Positions 33,746 through 47,236 of a stretch of 64,000 nucleotides of DNA are shown in pieces (within the stretch, counting starts at the first letter, position 1; the number at the start of each line of letters is the position of its first letter). Source of the stretch: Burhinus oedicnemus (Eukaryota; Chordata; Aves; Charadriiformes; Burhinidae); the NCBI GenBank assembly GCA_008921705.1, contig VFFE01007650.1, forward strand, positions 990,748 through 1,054,747, given 5' to 3'. Both the position numbers and the translations under genes were made by a program. The notes under the pieces were generated by a model. The model ran no database searches and was not told the DNA's origin. It was given only the letters and a program-made list of their open reading frames with translations.

Positions 33746-36700
33746 AGTAAGAGAATAAGATTAAAAGTAACAGAAGAATCCCTATAATGGGGTACTATAT
33801 TCTGCTGAAAGTAGTCTTATGACATCCACAACCCTCAGAGGCAGTACAGTTTAACAAAGCAAAAATAGTATGCGGAATAATTTGGTTGAGTCATTCTTCC
33901 TTTTTATTGATTGTTGATTGTGTTTAAAGTCCTCTAGTGAGAAGGCTGAATAAAAGGACAACAAATTGTGAAAAATGAAAAAGCAGAGAAATCGTGATCT
34001 CGGAACAATCACTGAATGAGAGAGGCAGATCCTAGCTGGTCAAAATTGTCACAGCTTCACTGAACTTCATGGAGCTATGACAACATTATATGAGGAGTTG
34101 CTCAAAATATTAATTAAATGAGTAATAAAAACATCTAGTACTTTTGGTAATTGAGTAATCTTACAGGGAAGTGCAAATCCTATACAATGGTGGGTGCTGA
34201 TAAAATTAATAAAGGTGAGAAATTTAAAATGCCTGGTTTATCAAGATAATGACCATAACTATTCTGCTCTAAGGGAAGTAGGACTTGGGAGACAAAATAT
34301 GCTGAATCAAAATGTAAGTATCTTGATTAGAAAGGTAAGACTACCTCTCTGTAGTATAAGCAGACTGAAAATTCATGTGAAATTAAAGTGAAGATTTTGC
34401 ACACGTCAGAATGACAGAACACTGATGCAAAGGTATACATAGAAGTTAGAAATATGCCCAGAAAACAGGATGTACAGCTGTGACTTGTAAGTACTTTAAT
34501 TTTAACTTGTTACCCATCCTACATGAACACACAGAGAAAAATAATATACAATTAAGTAAAGGAGAATGTCATTAAACTCCTCATTCCAAATCAATATGCT
34601 TTTGCTTACTTTTACAACCTCCCCAAATACTGTTCCTCACTTTGCTTTCAATCAGACCTAAGTCAGTTTGAGTCGGAAATGAAATGTAATGAGATACAGA
34701 AATGTTTCTACACATATTTAACATCAGACTCAGACAAATATTGAGTTTATTCTCCTAATTCTGAAATTCTGTTTTTAAAGTACCATCAGCTGTGCATCTT
34801 CTTTATATTTGTATTCTTCTAATTTCTTGTGATTTTGGCTTTCTGGAAGTTAAAACCAGGTGATGCTTTTGACTATTTTATTTTCCTTATTCAAGACAGT
34901 TCTCAGAAGACATGTCTCTTCAGTGTAATCCCTGGCTTGCACTCTGTCTTCTACCTCAAAAGCTAACACAGCAGGCCCAACACTCCTTCCACTTCTGGCC
35001 AGGGACTAAAAGGAAAAACAGCTTCTCTGAAACTAATGCCTTCTTGGTTTATTCAAAAGACCTTCATAATCACAGAAAGAAAACATACGACATATGTCAG
35101 TATAACTTAAACCTATTCTTCTCTTGCAAATTAAGACAGGCTCCATTCAACACAGCTGTCCTTCACTGGACAGCAAGATATTTACAGACTCACTGCAGTT
35201 TCTGCCTCTGCTAGCGTCTTCCTCTCAAATGGTAGTTTACATCAGCTAAAAATCTGATATATTTTTTTTCATCTCAACATTCTGAACTGTATCAAAAAGT
35301 TGCTGGGCTGTCGCTTGGAAGCTAACCTTTCATGACTTCAGGTTATAGCCCCTTAAGTATTTGCTGGACTATGCCTTATGTATATATTGTGCTGCTTTCC
35401 TGCTTATTTCTCTAGAGCCCATTATTAATGAACATGTGAATATTCTCATTTTTCTGGAAATTAACATAAGTAGGTATAAGTAGGCACAGCTTAGCATGTC
35501 CATCTTTATATTCATGTATTTACAAAACATTTACAGTTTAATCCTGCAGTCTCCTCATTTTTACTTCTGCAGGTCTCAGCTTTGTAAAGATTTAAACATG
35601 TTTAAAATCAGCAACTAGCAGCCAGCCTGTACTATCATGCACTTACTAGCAACTCTACATCATTTCGAAAAATGGTGAAAATATTAACTTCCCAAGGTTT
35701 TTGCTACATGCTGCATGCACTTGGAAATAAAGGTACTCGACTTCTGTTGGCTTTAGAGGGAACCACAAGCTAGTGGCTTAAGACACCACTGAACAGTGTC
35801 TTACAGAGAATTCTTTTTCTTAATACTCGTGCCAACTTTTAGTGTTGAAGTCAGTTAGTGATTAGCAGTGGTAGTTAAGGGGAACAGAGGAATCCCTTTC
35901 ACCAAACATATTTGAAAAAGAATCTCAGTCAAATGTATACCACAACTGACAAAGGCTCCTCTGCACAGACTAGTAAACATTGATCTGTTCAATCACAAAT
36001 TCCATCTGATGAGCTATGCTCAATTAACTATTAGAAATTTTGAAAAGTTGGATATAGTCTATGGAGAAATGGTTCTTCTTTCCAAATAAGTTTCCCATAT
36101 CCACCAATGGCTTGAATCCATGGAAAATCACTCCAAAACCCAAATGGCTGACATCACTCCTCTGCCGAAAACTCACAAAGAATTTTTGGCTTGATATTGA
36201 GTCATATACACTAAGGAAAACTTTGACCTAGAAAACTGATTGTGATGCAGTGAACTAAAAATAAAAAAGTTCTTCAAACTCTCCCCATCTTACTGAAGCC
36301 TTACCTGATAAGTGGTGTAAAGATCCTAAATAAGAGAAGAGGAGAAAAAAAAGTAGGAAACAACAAATATCAGACTCATTTCTTCAGCAAAAAGTATTCC
36401 TTTAGAATCTCAGTCTAAGATCCAACTTTCTATAAATATGTAGCATACAGCAACAGATGAAACATGTATGTGCTAAAGATTAATTTGCACTCTTAATAGT
36501 ATTTTCATTAGAAACAGTTCTATCCAAACTTTCCAGCTAAACACATTTGCATTTACATAGCAAAGAGTTGGAAGAATTTCAGGAAGCTCAACATGTCACA
36601 AGAAATGGCAGAGATGATGCAGGCATCTTTTCCTCTGAAATAATAAATAAACTCACTGCTTCAGTTCTGTCCTACAGGACTTTGAGCTTGGAGACACCTT

Positions 36701-36859
36701 CAGCTTCCAATATGTGTAAAACAAGTCAACAATGATTTGTAGTTCCCAAAGAATTTATGGCATTTTCTGTACGAGAAGGCATGAGAGCTATAGAATGAGA
36801 AGCAGTGTACAGAGTTAACTAGTTACTGATGAGGACTCCAAGAATATTTTGGAAAAGTC
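33746..36859. other. Unique non-coding stretch
   Basis: AT-rich with short frames only (the largest, 34912-35214 plus, 100 codons, has no motif). No repeat recognised. Confidence 0.5.
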
Positions 36860-37385
36860 TGTGCAGCAGCCCCACCTAGAATACTGTGTTCAGTTTTGGG
36901 CCCCTCATTACAAGAAAGACTTTGAGGTGCTGGAGCTTGTCCAGAGAAGGGCAATGAAGCTGGTGAGGGGTCTAGAGAGCAAGTCTTATGAGAAGCAACA
37001 GAGGGAACTGGAGGTTGTTTAGTCTAGAGAAAAGGAGGCTAAGGGGAGACCTTATCGCTCCCTGAAAGGAGGTCGTAGCAAGGTCGGGGTTGGTCTCTTT
37101 TCCCAATTAACAAGCAATAGGACAAGAGGAAATGGCCTCAAGTTGTGCCAGGGGAGGTTTAGATTGGATGTTAGGAAAAATTTCTGCACCAAAAGGGTTA
37201 TCAGACATTGGAACAGGCTGCCCAGGGAAGTGGTGGAGTCACCATCCCTGGAATTATGTAAAAGATGTGTAGATGTGGTGCTGAGGGACATGGTTTAGTG
37301 GTGGTTTTGGCAGTGTTAGATTGATGGTTGGACTCTATGATCTTAAAGGTCTCTTCCAATCTAGGTGATTGTTTGATTCTATGAT
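36860..37385 (+). mobile_element. CR1 LINE 3' end (plus strand)
   Basis: A well-preserved 3' portion of a CR1. The minus-strand frame at 37052-37291 is antisense. On the plus strand the order is the CCCCACCTAGAATACTG segment, the CCAGAGAAGGGCAA segment, the GAGGCTAAGGGGAGACC segment, the AACAGGCTGCCCAGGGAAG segment, and the tail TTGGACTCTATGATCTTAAA followed by ATTCTATGAT octamers. It covers the C-terminal end of ORF2 plus the 3'UTR and is truncated at the 5' side near 36860. It contains small indels and stops. It differs in sequence from the 9843-12575 copy, so it is another subfamily. Confidence 0.93.
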
Positions 37386-40300
37386 GAGCTCTAAAAAAAT
37401 AAATAAATCCTTAAAGGTACTCTCACAGTAGTACAGTTCGATATAGCACCATTGGAAGGAATGAATAACAGCAATTTAAAAATCTTCTAGACTCATTTAG
37501 AATCTCTCATGAACTTAGTCAACAGGCAAAAGTCAAAGGGTGCTTAAGACAGCAACGTACTGAAAACAATCCAAGTCTGAGTCAACAGCACACTGTAAGC
37601 AAAACGGGTGATCAGGAGACCATGTAGTTACATTAATACAAACTCTCTTCAAATTCACCAACTCTGTTAATTTAGCCCAGTGTTTCGTGACAGTATCAAA
37701 ATTTTCCTTGCCTCAGGACAATAAGAATATTTAAGAAAATGCCCTCTGACTTTATCTGCTTTTTATTTTTTTAATTATGTAACTCAATATATGTAAAAAT
37801 CTATTAATTACTAGTTGACTTCCAGTCTTGAATATCATTATAAGGCTAGCTGCCAGCTAAAACATAAAATTCATTGTGGTTTGTGAAGGCTATTATGTAC
37901 TTTTATTATTTGTTTCCCTTTTTGTGTTTTGTATATTGCTAAAATTTGAAATTGTCATTAAAGAGATAAATTTTAAAAGATGAGACACATTTCTTGAAAA
38001 AGCCAGAAGAAACTAGTAATCTCTTTTTAAAAATAGTAAAACTATCTACTAATTTCAGTAAATCCAGTCATTAATAACTTTTATCTTAGTAGAGCCACAA
38101 AGAATTTTTGATTAATTTAAAACCAATTGAACAGCTGTTATTTTCAGACTTTTTTCCTGAATTTGATATGCACTCAATCCTAATCCAGCACAACATTTTA
38201 GAGCAATACACAAACAAATGTCTTTCCTCCTTGTAACTGAGGATACCTTTTCATGTTATTCATTTTTTGGTTTTCATATGGAGTTCTGGTAATGTTTAAA
38301 ATCATAACATGAACAAAAATAATAAAAAAACCTTTATGGTATCTGTCAGCTAGTTATTATTTCATTCCCATCAGAAAAATACCATATGCTTATTTTTCTA
38401 TCTTTATTTCTTTCTCTCTCCCTGTTGATTAAACTGTAGACAAAGTAAAAATGAACTGGTGAAAGATGCTGTATGTTTTCGATACAGGGACAAGGATTCA
38501 GACAAATGCAGCACAAGTGCAGGAAAAGAAACAGAAAGCTAATCATTGCATAGTCACAGTATTAGCAAAGGACCTTCTCCTGTAGGTGTAGAATCAATTT
38601 TTGATCCAGAAAAGTTTCGGCACAAATTTACCTAGTGTTCCAGTGAGCAGATTTAAAAGGCATACCTCACGTTCTTGGAATTTGGCTTCCTGGAAATTTC
38701 CTCCTTCAGTGTTAGGCATATTGCTTTCTGTCCATCTTCACAGGAATGTAAAATTTGCTAAAAAGTAAAGATCTCTGCTAATTCATGTCACCAGGAAAGC
38801 GAAAATACTTTCCTGTACTAGACTTGCATGTTTACAGTCCATAGCACAGTGCATTATGAATTCTTAGGACCTTTTTGAAACATGTGATACGCTGAAGTTA
38901 ATGAGTGGGTGCAAGTGGCGTAATAAGAATTATGGACTTAATACTTCTCCACTTGTATGCAACAATTCTTCTACATTAATGGTGATAATCCTCTAACCTA
39001 GAAAGAGTCTCTTGCCATGCGACAGTTTCCCTATGCCTGGATTGCCCAGCAGATATGGGGAAATGATTTGGAAAAGGAAGACATTTATAATGAATAGATG
39101 CATCTGTAAAAGTAAGGTAGCCTTCTCATACTTGTGCTCTTCTTTAGTCGGATGGAGCTGACTACAAGAATGGCAAATGATTTTGTGAGCTTCTGGCTAC
39201 CCCAGGGACTGTGGAGACCTCATGAATCTGCAGAGTCTCAGGGAACACTCTGGGAACTGTTCTGCATTGGCCCAGAGGGTAAATGAATGAGGAAACTTCA
39301 TGACGCAAACCTGTGAGGACCTCCTTTCTCTTGGCCATGTCTGTACTTTCTCCCCAGGGAAGGGTGTTGATCATGCCCCTGATTTAGGGCATAAGGGTTT
39401 GGCTCTCCAACAAGTGACTGAATATAACCTACAGTCTTAAAGATGGAACTGAACCGAAAAGCTGCCAAGTAGTCAGAAGTGCACTTCCGAAACAGCTGCT
39501 TTATTTGCCATTTACTTTCTCTCCCCTAAAAGGTTTCTTTGTAATATGCTCAGCTGTGTATTCATAGCCTTCTGCTTCTTAGACTTTGGAAGCATCATGC
39601 TGCTAGGCCATGTTTTAGTAAAGTGTCGTGTAAAAAGGCAAACGTAAGCTCAAATCAAAAGTAAGACAAATCTGATTCGAAAGCACCAGTAATAACTGCA
39701 CTCATGTCTGTGCACCAGTAGGAATTCACATGCAAAGTACTGCCCATAGCATCAGAGATACAGCTTTGATGAGGGTGTGAATGGACACTGACCATGCCAA
39801 AGGCTGCCTTAAGTCAGCAGGATTTTTGTACAATCTGTTTAATCACAAATACCTTTAAACATAGGTCAAAGTAAATCTTTTTAAAACTCTGCACTTAAAT
39901 TTTAGCCTAGGCAGTACTCTGTTGAGTACACATTTTGAAGGGTCCTGAAAGTTCTTCAGGCAAGCAATTGCTGCCTTTCTTTTCAGAAAAGGATTTTTTA
40001 AGGTCTCTGTAGGGTTTCTAGTGCATTCTGATATAACAGGATTTTAATATTTTCAAAGTAAAATTTCCAACCCAACAAAAAAAAATTCTTTCACAAAATA
40101 TTCTGGAAAAATGTTACCTTTCTAAAGAAACCTGATTTTTAATAACGTTTTCATTAATAAAGTATCAAATAATCTTAAGAAAATATCTTTGCTGTCACAC
40201 AAAAGGGATTATCTGCCATATCCACATAAATTTTCTGTAAATGTATGCATTTGTTATTAAGCTTTATAAAAGGAACTTGTTCTGCCAAGGGGGGAAAAAA

Positions 40301-43300
40301 CCCTGTTTTTTTCTTTACGCTGATCAACCTACCACTTTTGAGAAGTTTTCCTCATTGGAAAATACTTCTAATGCTGTCCAAGGTCAAAAAGAAATTGCCA
40401 TTTGATGGGTGTTTGGTAGGTTGTGTGAAAGGAATCTGCAATCTCAGTTTAGTTCCCAGTCAACAAATGTCCAACACAGCTGTCATTAATTGGCATTCTC
40501 GCTGGCAGCCTCTGCAGAGAGGCCAAAGGCTAATGTACATGGAAGCTGACCTATTTTCTGACTTTATTAGTAGTTCTGCAGAACAGGCTTCTCAGTGTGA
40601 GGAGGTGGTGAACACTGGTTCTTACTGCCGTTGCTGAGGCTGTAGGCTTTCTTTGGATAAATAAACTCAGTTTCCAAAGCTCCCAGTCTGGCATCTTTCA
40701 TACATGCTAAAACCCGGTCAAAAAGAAATATTCGTACAAATAGTAACTTGATGATACACTGTTTGAAACAAAGCATATTAGCACTCACGCTGAGAAGGCT
40801 ATGTCTGTTAAGTTTCTTTCCAGAAAGCTATTTGTTAATTAACTGTTCCTGTTTCTTTTTCCAATAATCTTTTCAAGCAGATAAGGACATCTTCTGCCAA
40901 ATACTAATTCTCATTCTGTTATACAGCTGTCTGTAATTTCTAACACCCTAAAGCATGCTGATTTTCCAGGCAGCATTCATTGAACTTGATAGGCACAGGC
41001 TACAGCCTTTTTAGGCTAACCCATAATAAAGTACTACTTCCTATCTACAATACCCCATATGTCCATTCATTTTCTGCATTCACTTTTCTGTAACAAGCAA
41101 AGTTTTCAGTACCGCTGATGAGCCTGATTACAGGAAAAGTAACCTATACTCCCTTCTGCTCCTACATCAAACAATTTACTAGCTATGCCCCAACCGACAG
41201 CAAAATATTTATCACATGGGAGAATAAAAGAGAGAGAAGAGATGCTAGCTTTTGGGGTTATAAGTACAGTTTGCAGTCATGGTATTACAGAATATTCACC
41301 TTCTAGCTTGTAAACTGAGCTAGCTTAATATGGAAAAAAGTGGAATATGGAAACAGAGAAATTAAGTACAAAACACAGTGATGTCATTTCTTCCATGCAT
41401 ATTTGTACTTTAAACTGTGACACTATTGTTTTGCTTATAACAAAAATCCTGAACTGAATAATAAACACTACTCATTCACCAAGAAGATGTTGATATCCCA
41501 GTCTAGAAGTAAAAATTAAATTATTGAATACAAAGGACTATATTTGTTTACTACATTTGTATCTGTTTGATGAACCTGAAGGACTCACATTCATTGATTA
41601 AGAGGCATATACATCAGGGCAAATAAGAGAGAGAAGTTGTGCAAAAGAATGTTTCATGTTCCTTTCCAATCCAATTTTCTCACTTCAAAGATACCTTTTG
41701 AACCTAAAAGAATTTGTTTCCATTTCCTTTTACAAAAGATTCATTTCCAGCTTTGTGAGCTTTAATTTTATAAGAATCTTTTTGGCTTAAATCAGCTTCT
41801 GAATTGGACATATTAATTTTCCTTTTACTCAGCAAGCAGTCAAGTATAAAACTCTCCAAGTTTTTATTAAAAGCATTTTTTTTCTGTTTATATCATAGTT
41901 GTACGGCTTTTAACATTCATGTATGCTTTGGGCCGTCAAGACTGTTTTTCATTGCTCTAAATGTTCTTGTTTATTTACCCTCCCAATAGTTTGACATTTG
42001 ATGTGTTGAATTTTCTCTATGGAAAAACATTAAAGGGAAATTACTCACAGTGCATTGCTCTTGCATATTTTTCCCTCATAAAGCATATTTTCATACACAG
42101 CAGACCTCTTGATAAGGTGAAGTCCATTAAGTGCAGCATACAGTTAGATCTTTTTAATCACTGTCATACCACATGGCAATATTCAAGGACAGGGTAACTG
42201 ATCACTGGTCACCCACTCCCATTTCTCATAAATTTGTCTTTTCAGACTGTTCTATTTGAGCACCACATAAGCACATGTTTTCAACTTAAAATGAATCACC
42301 AGTCAGGACAACATATCAAACCAGCTGAAATAAGCTTGATAACCTTTTCCAGCTGGAGTGGATGAATTAAATGTATGCCAAACCATAGCACGTGTGCTTT
42401 TTCCTCTTTGGTAAACACGGAAGTTTTATAACTATTTTATCAGGTTGCATGGAAGTTATGAAAACAAAAAACCAAAAAGCTAGCTATCTTTCATTGTAAG
42501 AACAGATATAAAACAACTGAGCTTTGTCTAAGCATGAACACTCCAATCCAAAAGATTTTGTGTGTGCCAATTATAAGAACGTACATGTCACAAACACTAT
42601 GTCTGGTCATATTTCCCGTAGTGTACCTGTTAAGAAAGATTCATAAAAGCATAATTCAGAGCAACTGAGTGTGTACATATGAGCCCCCTATATTTCTGTC
42701 TTTCTCTCTCTCTTTTTGCTTCAAAGCTAAGAGGTTATGTAGTGCTGCATGACAACAGCAAGTTGCCATAATTAGAGATGGGTGTCACAGAGAAGACAGT
42801 GAGACAATTAGATATGAAAAGGGATGACAGCAACATTTTCAAAGAGCAAATTCCATGTACCCCATTTAGGTCTGTCATTTGCCCTTCATACTTTGAACCA
42901 CCTGAGGTTTTTTTCTTATAGGTTTCTCAAACTTTCTGGTTGTTTTATTTTCAATGGTTGCAGCTTCAACAGCAAGCTTTCATCACATCCACACTTCTGC
43001 TCCAAACGTGGCTTTCAAGGAGAAAAACAGGATCTAACCTCTTTTCTCCAAATTTGATTTTTCCAGGGATGGTCAATGAAAAATGTTTTCCCATTGCAGA
43101 GGTGCAGCCCGAGACCCTCTGTCTCCTATTGCTGATATGCCAGCTAAAGTATTCTTCTTCTTCCTACTGCATTCATTACCTGTCATTTTCTTTTGATGAC
43201 CGGAGTTGTCCACTGTTTTAGATGCGTAATCACTGGTATCTTCTTATAATTTAACCTATATGTGAAACTACGAGAGGCCTTGCTTACACAGTGAGTTGCA

Positions 43301-45550
43301 CAGCTTAACCTAGGGTATCATTTAAAATAATTTTACACATGTCCATGTACCTGCAAGGCAGACTCAGATTCCTCTTGCCTGTCTTTACAGTTCTTGCATG
43401 TGCTGAATCCCTACCTGCTGATGTTGATCTCTCCCTGGTGGTTGAAGAAGGTAATCAGACATCTGTCTAGGTCTTTCCATTAACTTGCAAAAGTAAGATA
43501 GGATGAATTCAAACATCTCATTAGTTTGAGACCGGTTTATTTCCACTGAATTTACATCAGCTTCTAAAATTAATTTTGGCCTCCTTACCCAGGGTTTGTA
43601 CCAGATTTGTAAAAACAGTTTTAAAAAACAATGCACATTGCTGTAGATTTACAGACCAACAAAGCCAACCTAAAACTATTTCTTAACACATTTCAGAGAA
43701 ACAAAAATTAGGGAATAAGGAAGAAAATATTTCTGTCATTCTGTCACAATACGTTTATTGCACTCTAACACTAGTGGTTTCAATATTGTAATAACAAAAC
43801 ACGCCTGTTTCTAAGGTGTTGAAATATGTTCTTCCAAGCTGAAAGAACAATACATGATTTTACAAAACAGACATTTGCCCATTTTCAATGTTGTTCTACT
43901 TATTTGAAAGCAAAGCTACCCCAGTCATTTAAAGGATTTGCTTTTTAAGCAGAGTCTCCTGTTGTAGCATTGAAAAGGTACAGGTTATAAAGGAAAGTAT
44001 CCTAGTCTCACTTTGGTATTACTAGAGTTGATGAGATGACTGATGGTAGGACTATGCTAACTTGAGATCTAGACATTCTTTCTGAGTCACCAGCAATGGA
44101 GTTATCACACATGCATGACTCAGTGGACCAGCTTAGCCAAGCCAAATTTTATGAGATGGAAATCGTAAAATTCCTCAACTCCTTGAGAATTCAGATAGTA
44201 ATTCAACATTTTGTTACAAATAAGTAGAGCTACTTAGCATCATAACATCCAAGGCTGATGGTTATCCAGCCCATTCAAAACACCAGTCTTTCTGCTATTG
44301 GCAGGTAGATCGTGGCATCATGATCTGAATGCACTTTGGTGAGGATTAGTAAGGCAGTAGTTATTTCAGGTTTAGGAGCAAAACATACCACAGAAACATC
44401 CACATGGTTTATTGGAAACTGTATGAAATAGGTGTTACAATGAAATGGAGGTACCCAGGCTGTTGGAAATTAGACACATGAATTTCCTGCAATTTATAGT
44501 AATAACTTGCAGATATGCCACTCAAACTATGTTTGTGTCAGGTTTCATAAGTACAGCAGGGTTGGATCTGCTTAGCAACAGAATCAGAAATCTCAAAGAG
44601 GTATCGTGCATACAGCATTAAGCAATGCCAACAAGTCAGTCAACGACTCTTTTCGCTTTGAATCTATGACACAAGGTCTCAGTGTGTAATGTGCCATCGT
44701 GCTGAGTTAGTAACATCTGAAGGAGAGAGATTTTAATTCAAATAAGTAAATTCTGTTTTCTTGGCTCAGTCGCAACTGGATATAATCTTTTTCTTCACAT
44801 CCTGCCCTCTGAAGAATTCCAGTCAAGTGCTGGAGCACGTTAAGAAGTGGTTGCAGTGCTTCACCCCAGAGCTGGCCTGAACATCTGCAGCCACCCTGCA
44901 TTTGGTAAATTACCTACATTTTTACAAAAATGGACAAAATGACCAGATAAAACTGCCTACAGTTTGACAGATACAATTTTAAACTGAGTCTGGCCATGAA
45001 CCTTTGTTATTAAAGTAGTTGCCTACCACAATGTTCCTTCAGGCACTTAAATCTCATTGCATTGTTCAGCTTAATTTTTTTCTCCACTACTTCCTTAGCA
45101 AAATCTGTTTGGTATTGATGCTACCAATACTGTACTATCATCTACCTTTGATCACCCAATTCCTTAAAAAATATGGCTGCTCTATGAACCATGAGATCTC
45201 CTTTTCTGAAGATAAATCTAAATCGCAAGGATTTGGTGGACAGGCCATAAACTTCAAACATGAAATCATGCTTCACATATCCATATCAAGAAATGTTAAC
45301 CATATCCCACCAAAATGAAACAGGTTATTTTCTAAAAGGGACCTTTTTGCTTCATTAAGAAGGAAGCAGAATAGAGCAGAAACGAAAGAGTAAATGCATG
45401 ACAAGCCAGAACTGGTATATAATTTCTTTTTCTCCTTCACAGAATTGTTACTTAGTGCTAGGACTGACATCACTCACACTTACTACTATTCACTATATGT
45501 TTAGAATAAGGAGACGTATCTGCCTATATGGTAAAGACAAAGAAGAGAAG
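37386..45550. other. Unique non-coding stretch
   Basis: AT-rich DNA with only short unassigned frames (largest 40245-40637 plus, 130 codons). It includes A-runs and one pyrimidine-rich microsatellite-like patch near 42695-42715. No gene recognised. Confidence 0.5.
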
Positions 45551-45650
45551 AGTGTGTGTGTAGCAGAGAGAGAGAGAGAGTGTATGTGTGTGCACGCGTG
45601 TGTGTGTGCACACGTGTGGGTGCACGCACGTGCTCCTGTACGCACATGTA
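45551..45650. repeat. Compound (GA)n/(TG)n microsatellite with CG steps
   Basis: GTGTGTGTG, then a GAGAGAGA run, then a mixed TG/CA/CG stretch. Positions 45580-45618 alternate purine and pyrimidine without a break, including three CG steps, which is the classic Z-DNA-prone pattern. Open frames across it (45398-45664 plus, 45501-45716 minus) are artefacts. Confidence 0.95.
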
Positions 45651-46158
45651 AAATATATAACTAGCTAACTGGGAATCTGTAATTTTCAAAGAATCTGATA
45701 AAAAGGGGACATGCACATAACAGACAGGTTTAGTACAGGAGGAGTTATTTCTGAGCAGTGAAGAATCTTTACCTTATGAAATTTATCATTTTTGTCAGTG
45801 GTAGGTATGAAAGATGACAAGATTGGTAAGTGTTGAAGACCAGCCTTGTCACATTGGGCTAGTGACACAGGACATGCTGGATTGCTAGTAAACAGGCACA
45901 GGGAAACATTGAACAGTTACACACCAAACATGGAAGCCGTGCTTACAGGATAGTAGATTCTACGCATGGTTGCAGATTATGTCTTTGAGCAATCCAAATG
46001 ATGCTGGGGTATAAAGAATTAACATGATTCTCACCTTTATAAACAGAGAATGTTTATAATGTTTTAGGTCTTAATAGTGTGCCAGCTGAGAGGCTACATT
46101 GCTTCCACATCTGGCACAGGTATGAGTCCAGTTGTAATACTATGGACAGTTGAATGTC

Positions 46159-46163
46159 CACAT
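46159..46163. repeat. Target-site duplication CACAT, left copy
   Basis: CACAT directly precedes the TG of the LTR and recurs at 46758-46762 after its terminal CA. Confidence 0.75.
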
Positions 46164-46757
46164 TGTTGTGATTTGACCTGGCTGGACAGCTAAGCCACAC
46201 ATAGCCACTCACTTATTCCCTCCCCAATGGGATGGGGAGAGAATCAAAAGTGTAAAAATACAAAAACTTGTGGGTTGAGATAAAGACAGTTTAATAGGAA
46301 AAGCAAAAGGTGCATGTGCAAGCAAAGCAAAATAAGGAATTCATTCATTGCTTCCCATCAGCAGGCAGGTGTTCAGACATCTCCAGGAAAACAAGACTTC
46401 ATCATGTGTAGTGGTTACTTGGGAAGACAAATGCCAGAACTCCGAACCTTTCCCCCTTCCTCCTCATCCTCTGCCTGAGCTTATATTGCTGTGCACAACA
46501 TCATATAGTATGGGATATCCCTTTGTTCATTTGGGGTCAGCTGTCCCAGCTGTGTCCCCTCCCACATTCTTGTGCACCCCCAGACTACTCACTGGCGGGG
46601 CAGCGTGAGAAGCAGAAAAGGCCTTGACGCTGTTCAGTTACTGCTCAGCAATAACTACAATATTCCTGTATAATCAACACTGTTTTCATCACAAATCCAA
46701 AACACAGCCCCATACCAGCTGCTATGAAGAAAATTAATCTCGGACAAAATCAGTGCA
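46164..46757 (-). mobile_element. Solo LTR of an avian endogenous retrovirus (minus strand)
   Basis: A 594-bp element with TG...CA ends and a 5-bp CACAT duplication. Orientation comes from order on the minus strand: a TATA-like AATATAAG at 46480-46487 in the U3/R position, then ATTAAA at 46290-46295, then the end at 46164. The family differs from the other two: the plus strand carries the GTTGAGATAAAGACAG and GCAGGCAGGTGTTCAG words I associate with a common avian ERVL-type LTR. The 5' end of the LTR (46740-46757) is diverged from that consensus and seems to have lost a few bases. There is no internal viral sequence. The open frame at 46348-46608 inside it is not a gene. Confidence 0.9.
46480..46487 (-). 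promoter_or_regulatory. LTR TATA-like box
   Basis: Minus-strand AATATAAG within the solo LTR, placed before its ATTAAA signal. Activity is unknown. Confidence 0.45.
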
Positions 46758-46762
46758 CACAT
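46758..46762. repeat. Target-site duplication CACAT, right copy
   Basis: Exact copy of 46159-46163 placed directly after the terminal CA at 46756-46757. Confidence 0.75.
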
Positions 46763-46810
46763 TTAAGGAAAGCTGTTGATAACTCAAATTTTTCAGGGAA
46801 AAGCCAAAAG

Positions 46811-47236
46811 AGTGCCTGGAGGATTGGAAACACTGTTTCACAAGGAAGAACTTGAAGAGATTAATTTACTTATTTTAAAAGAAAGTTAGTATCCCAGTTA
46901 TAGTCATAAAAGCATTGATATGGAACAACATTTTTCAATAGAGGATTCTTTATCAGAGAACCCTGCAACACCAGAAGGGTTCTTGGATGGTAAAGTTAGA
47001 CAAATTCAGCTTAGGAAGAAGTTGGAGGATTGTTTGAGAGATTTTTCTTTTCTTTGAAGCTAATTTATTGGAGTCATGTTTTGCTATCAATTGTTAAGAC
47101 CCCTTGTGGAGAAGATAAGATATATTGCTGAAAGCCATGCTCTGCTTCAAAGTAGAGAAGGCCTATGGCTTAAGTGACATAGGGGATCAAATTAAATTAT
47201 CAAAGTGATCCCTTCTGGTATTCTGGAAATGGAATC
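46811..47236 (+). mobile_element. Ancient CR1-like LINE remnant (plus strand)
   Basis: An old CR1 3' half. The order of recognisable words agrees with an ancient reptile/bird CR1: 'aggaagaacttgaagag' (46852), 'gttagacaaattcagctt' (46993), then, after a diverged middle, 'gatcaaatt..caaagtgatccc' and 'ttctggtattctgg' (47210-47227) as the 3' end. It is highly diverged, with no frame. The solo LTR ends just upstream; whether this LINE originally extended across that point cannot be told. Confidence 0.65.

Noticed and set aside
37444..37457. TAGCACCATTGGAA, similar to the start of miR-29
   Set aside because: Match fails after the first bases and there is no complementary arm upstream to form a precursor hairpin.
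45398..45716. Frames across the GA/TG microsatellite
   Set aside because: Repeat translation (ER, CV, HT strings) only.
46348..46608. 86-codon frame within the 46164-46757 LTR
   Set aside because: Lies wholly inside the solo LTR, opposite to its transcription direction.
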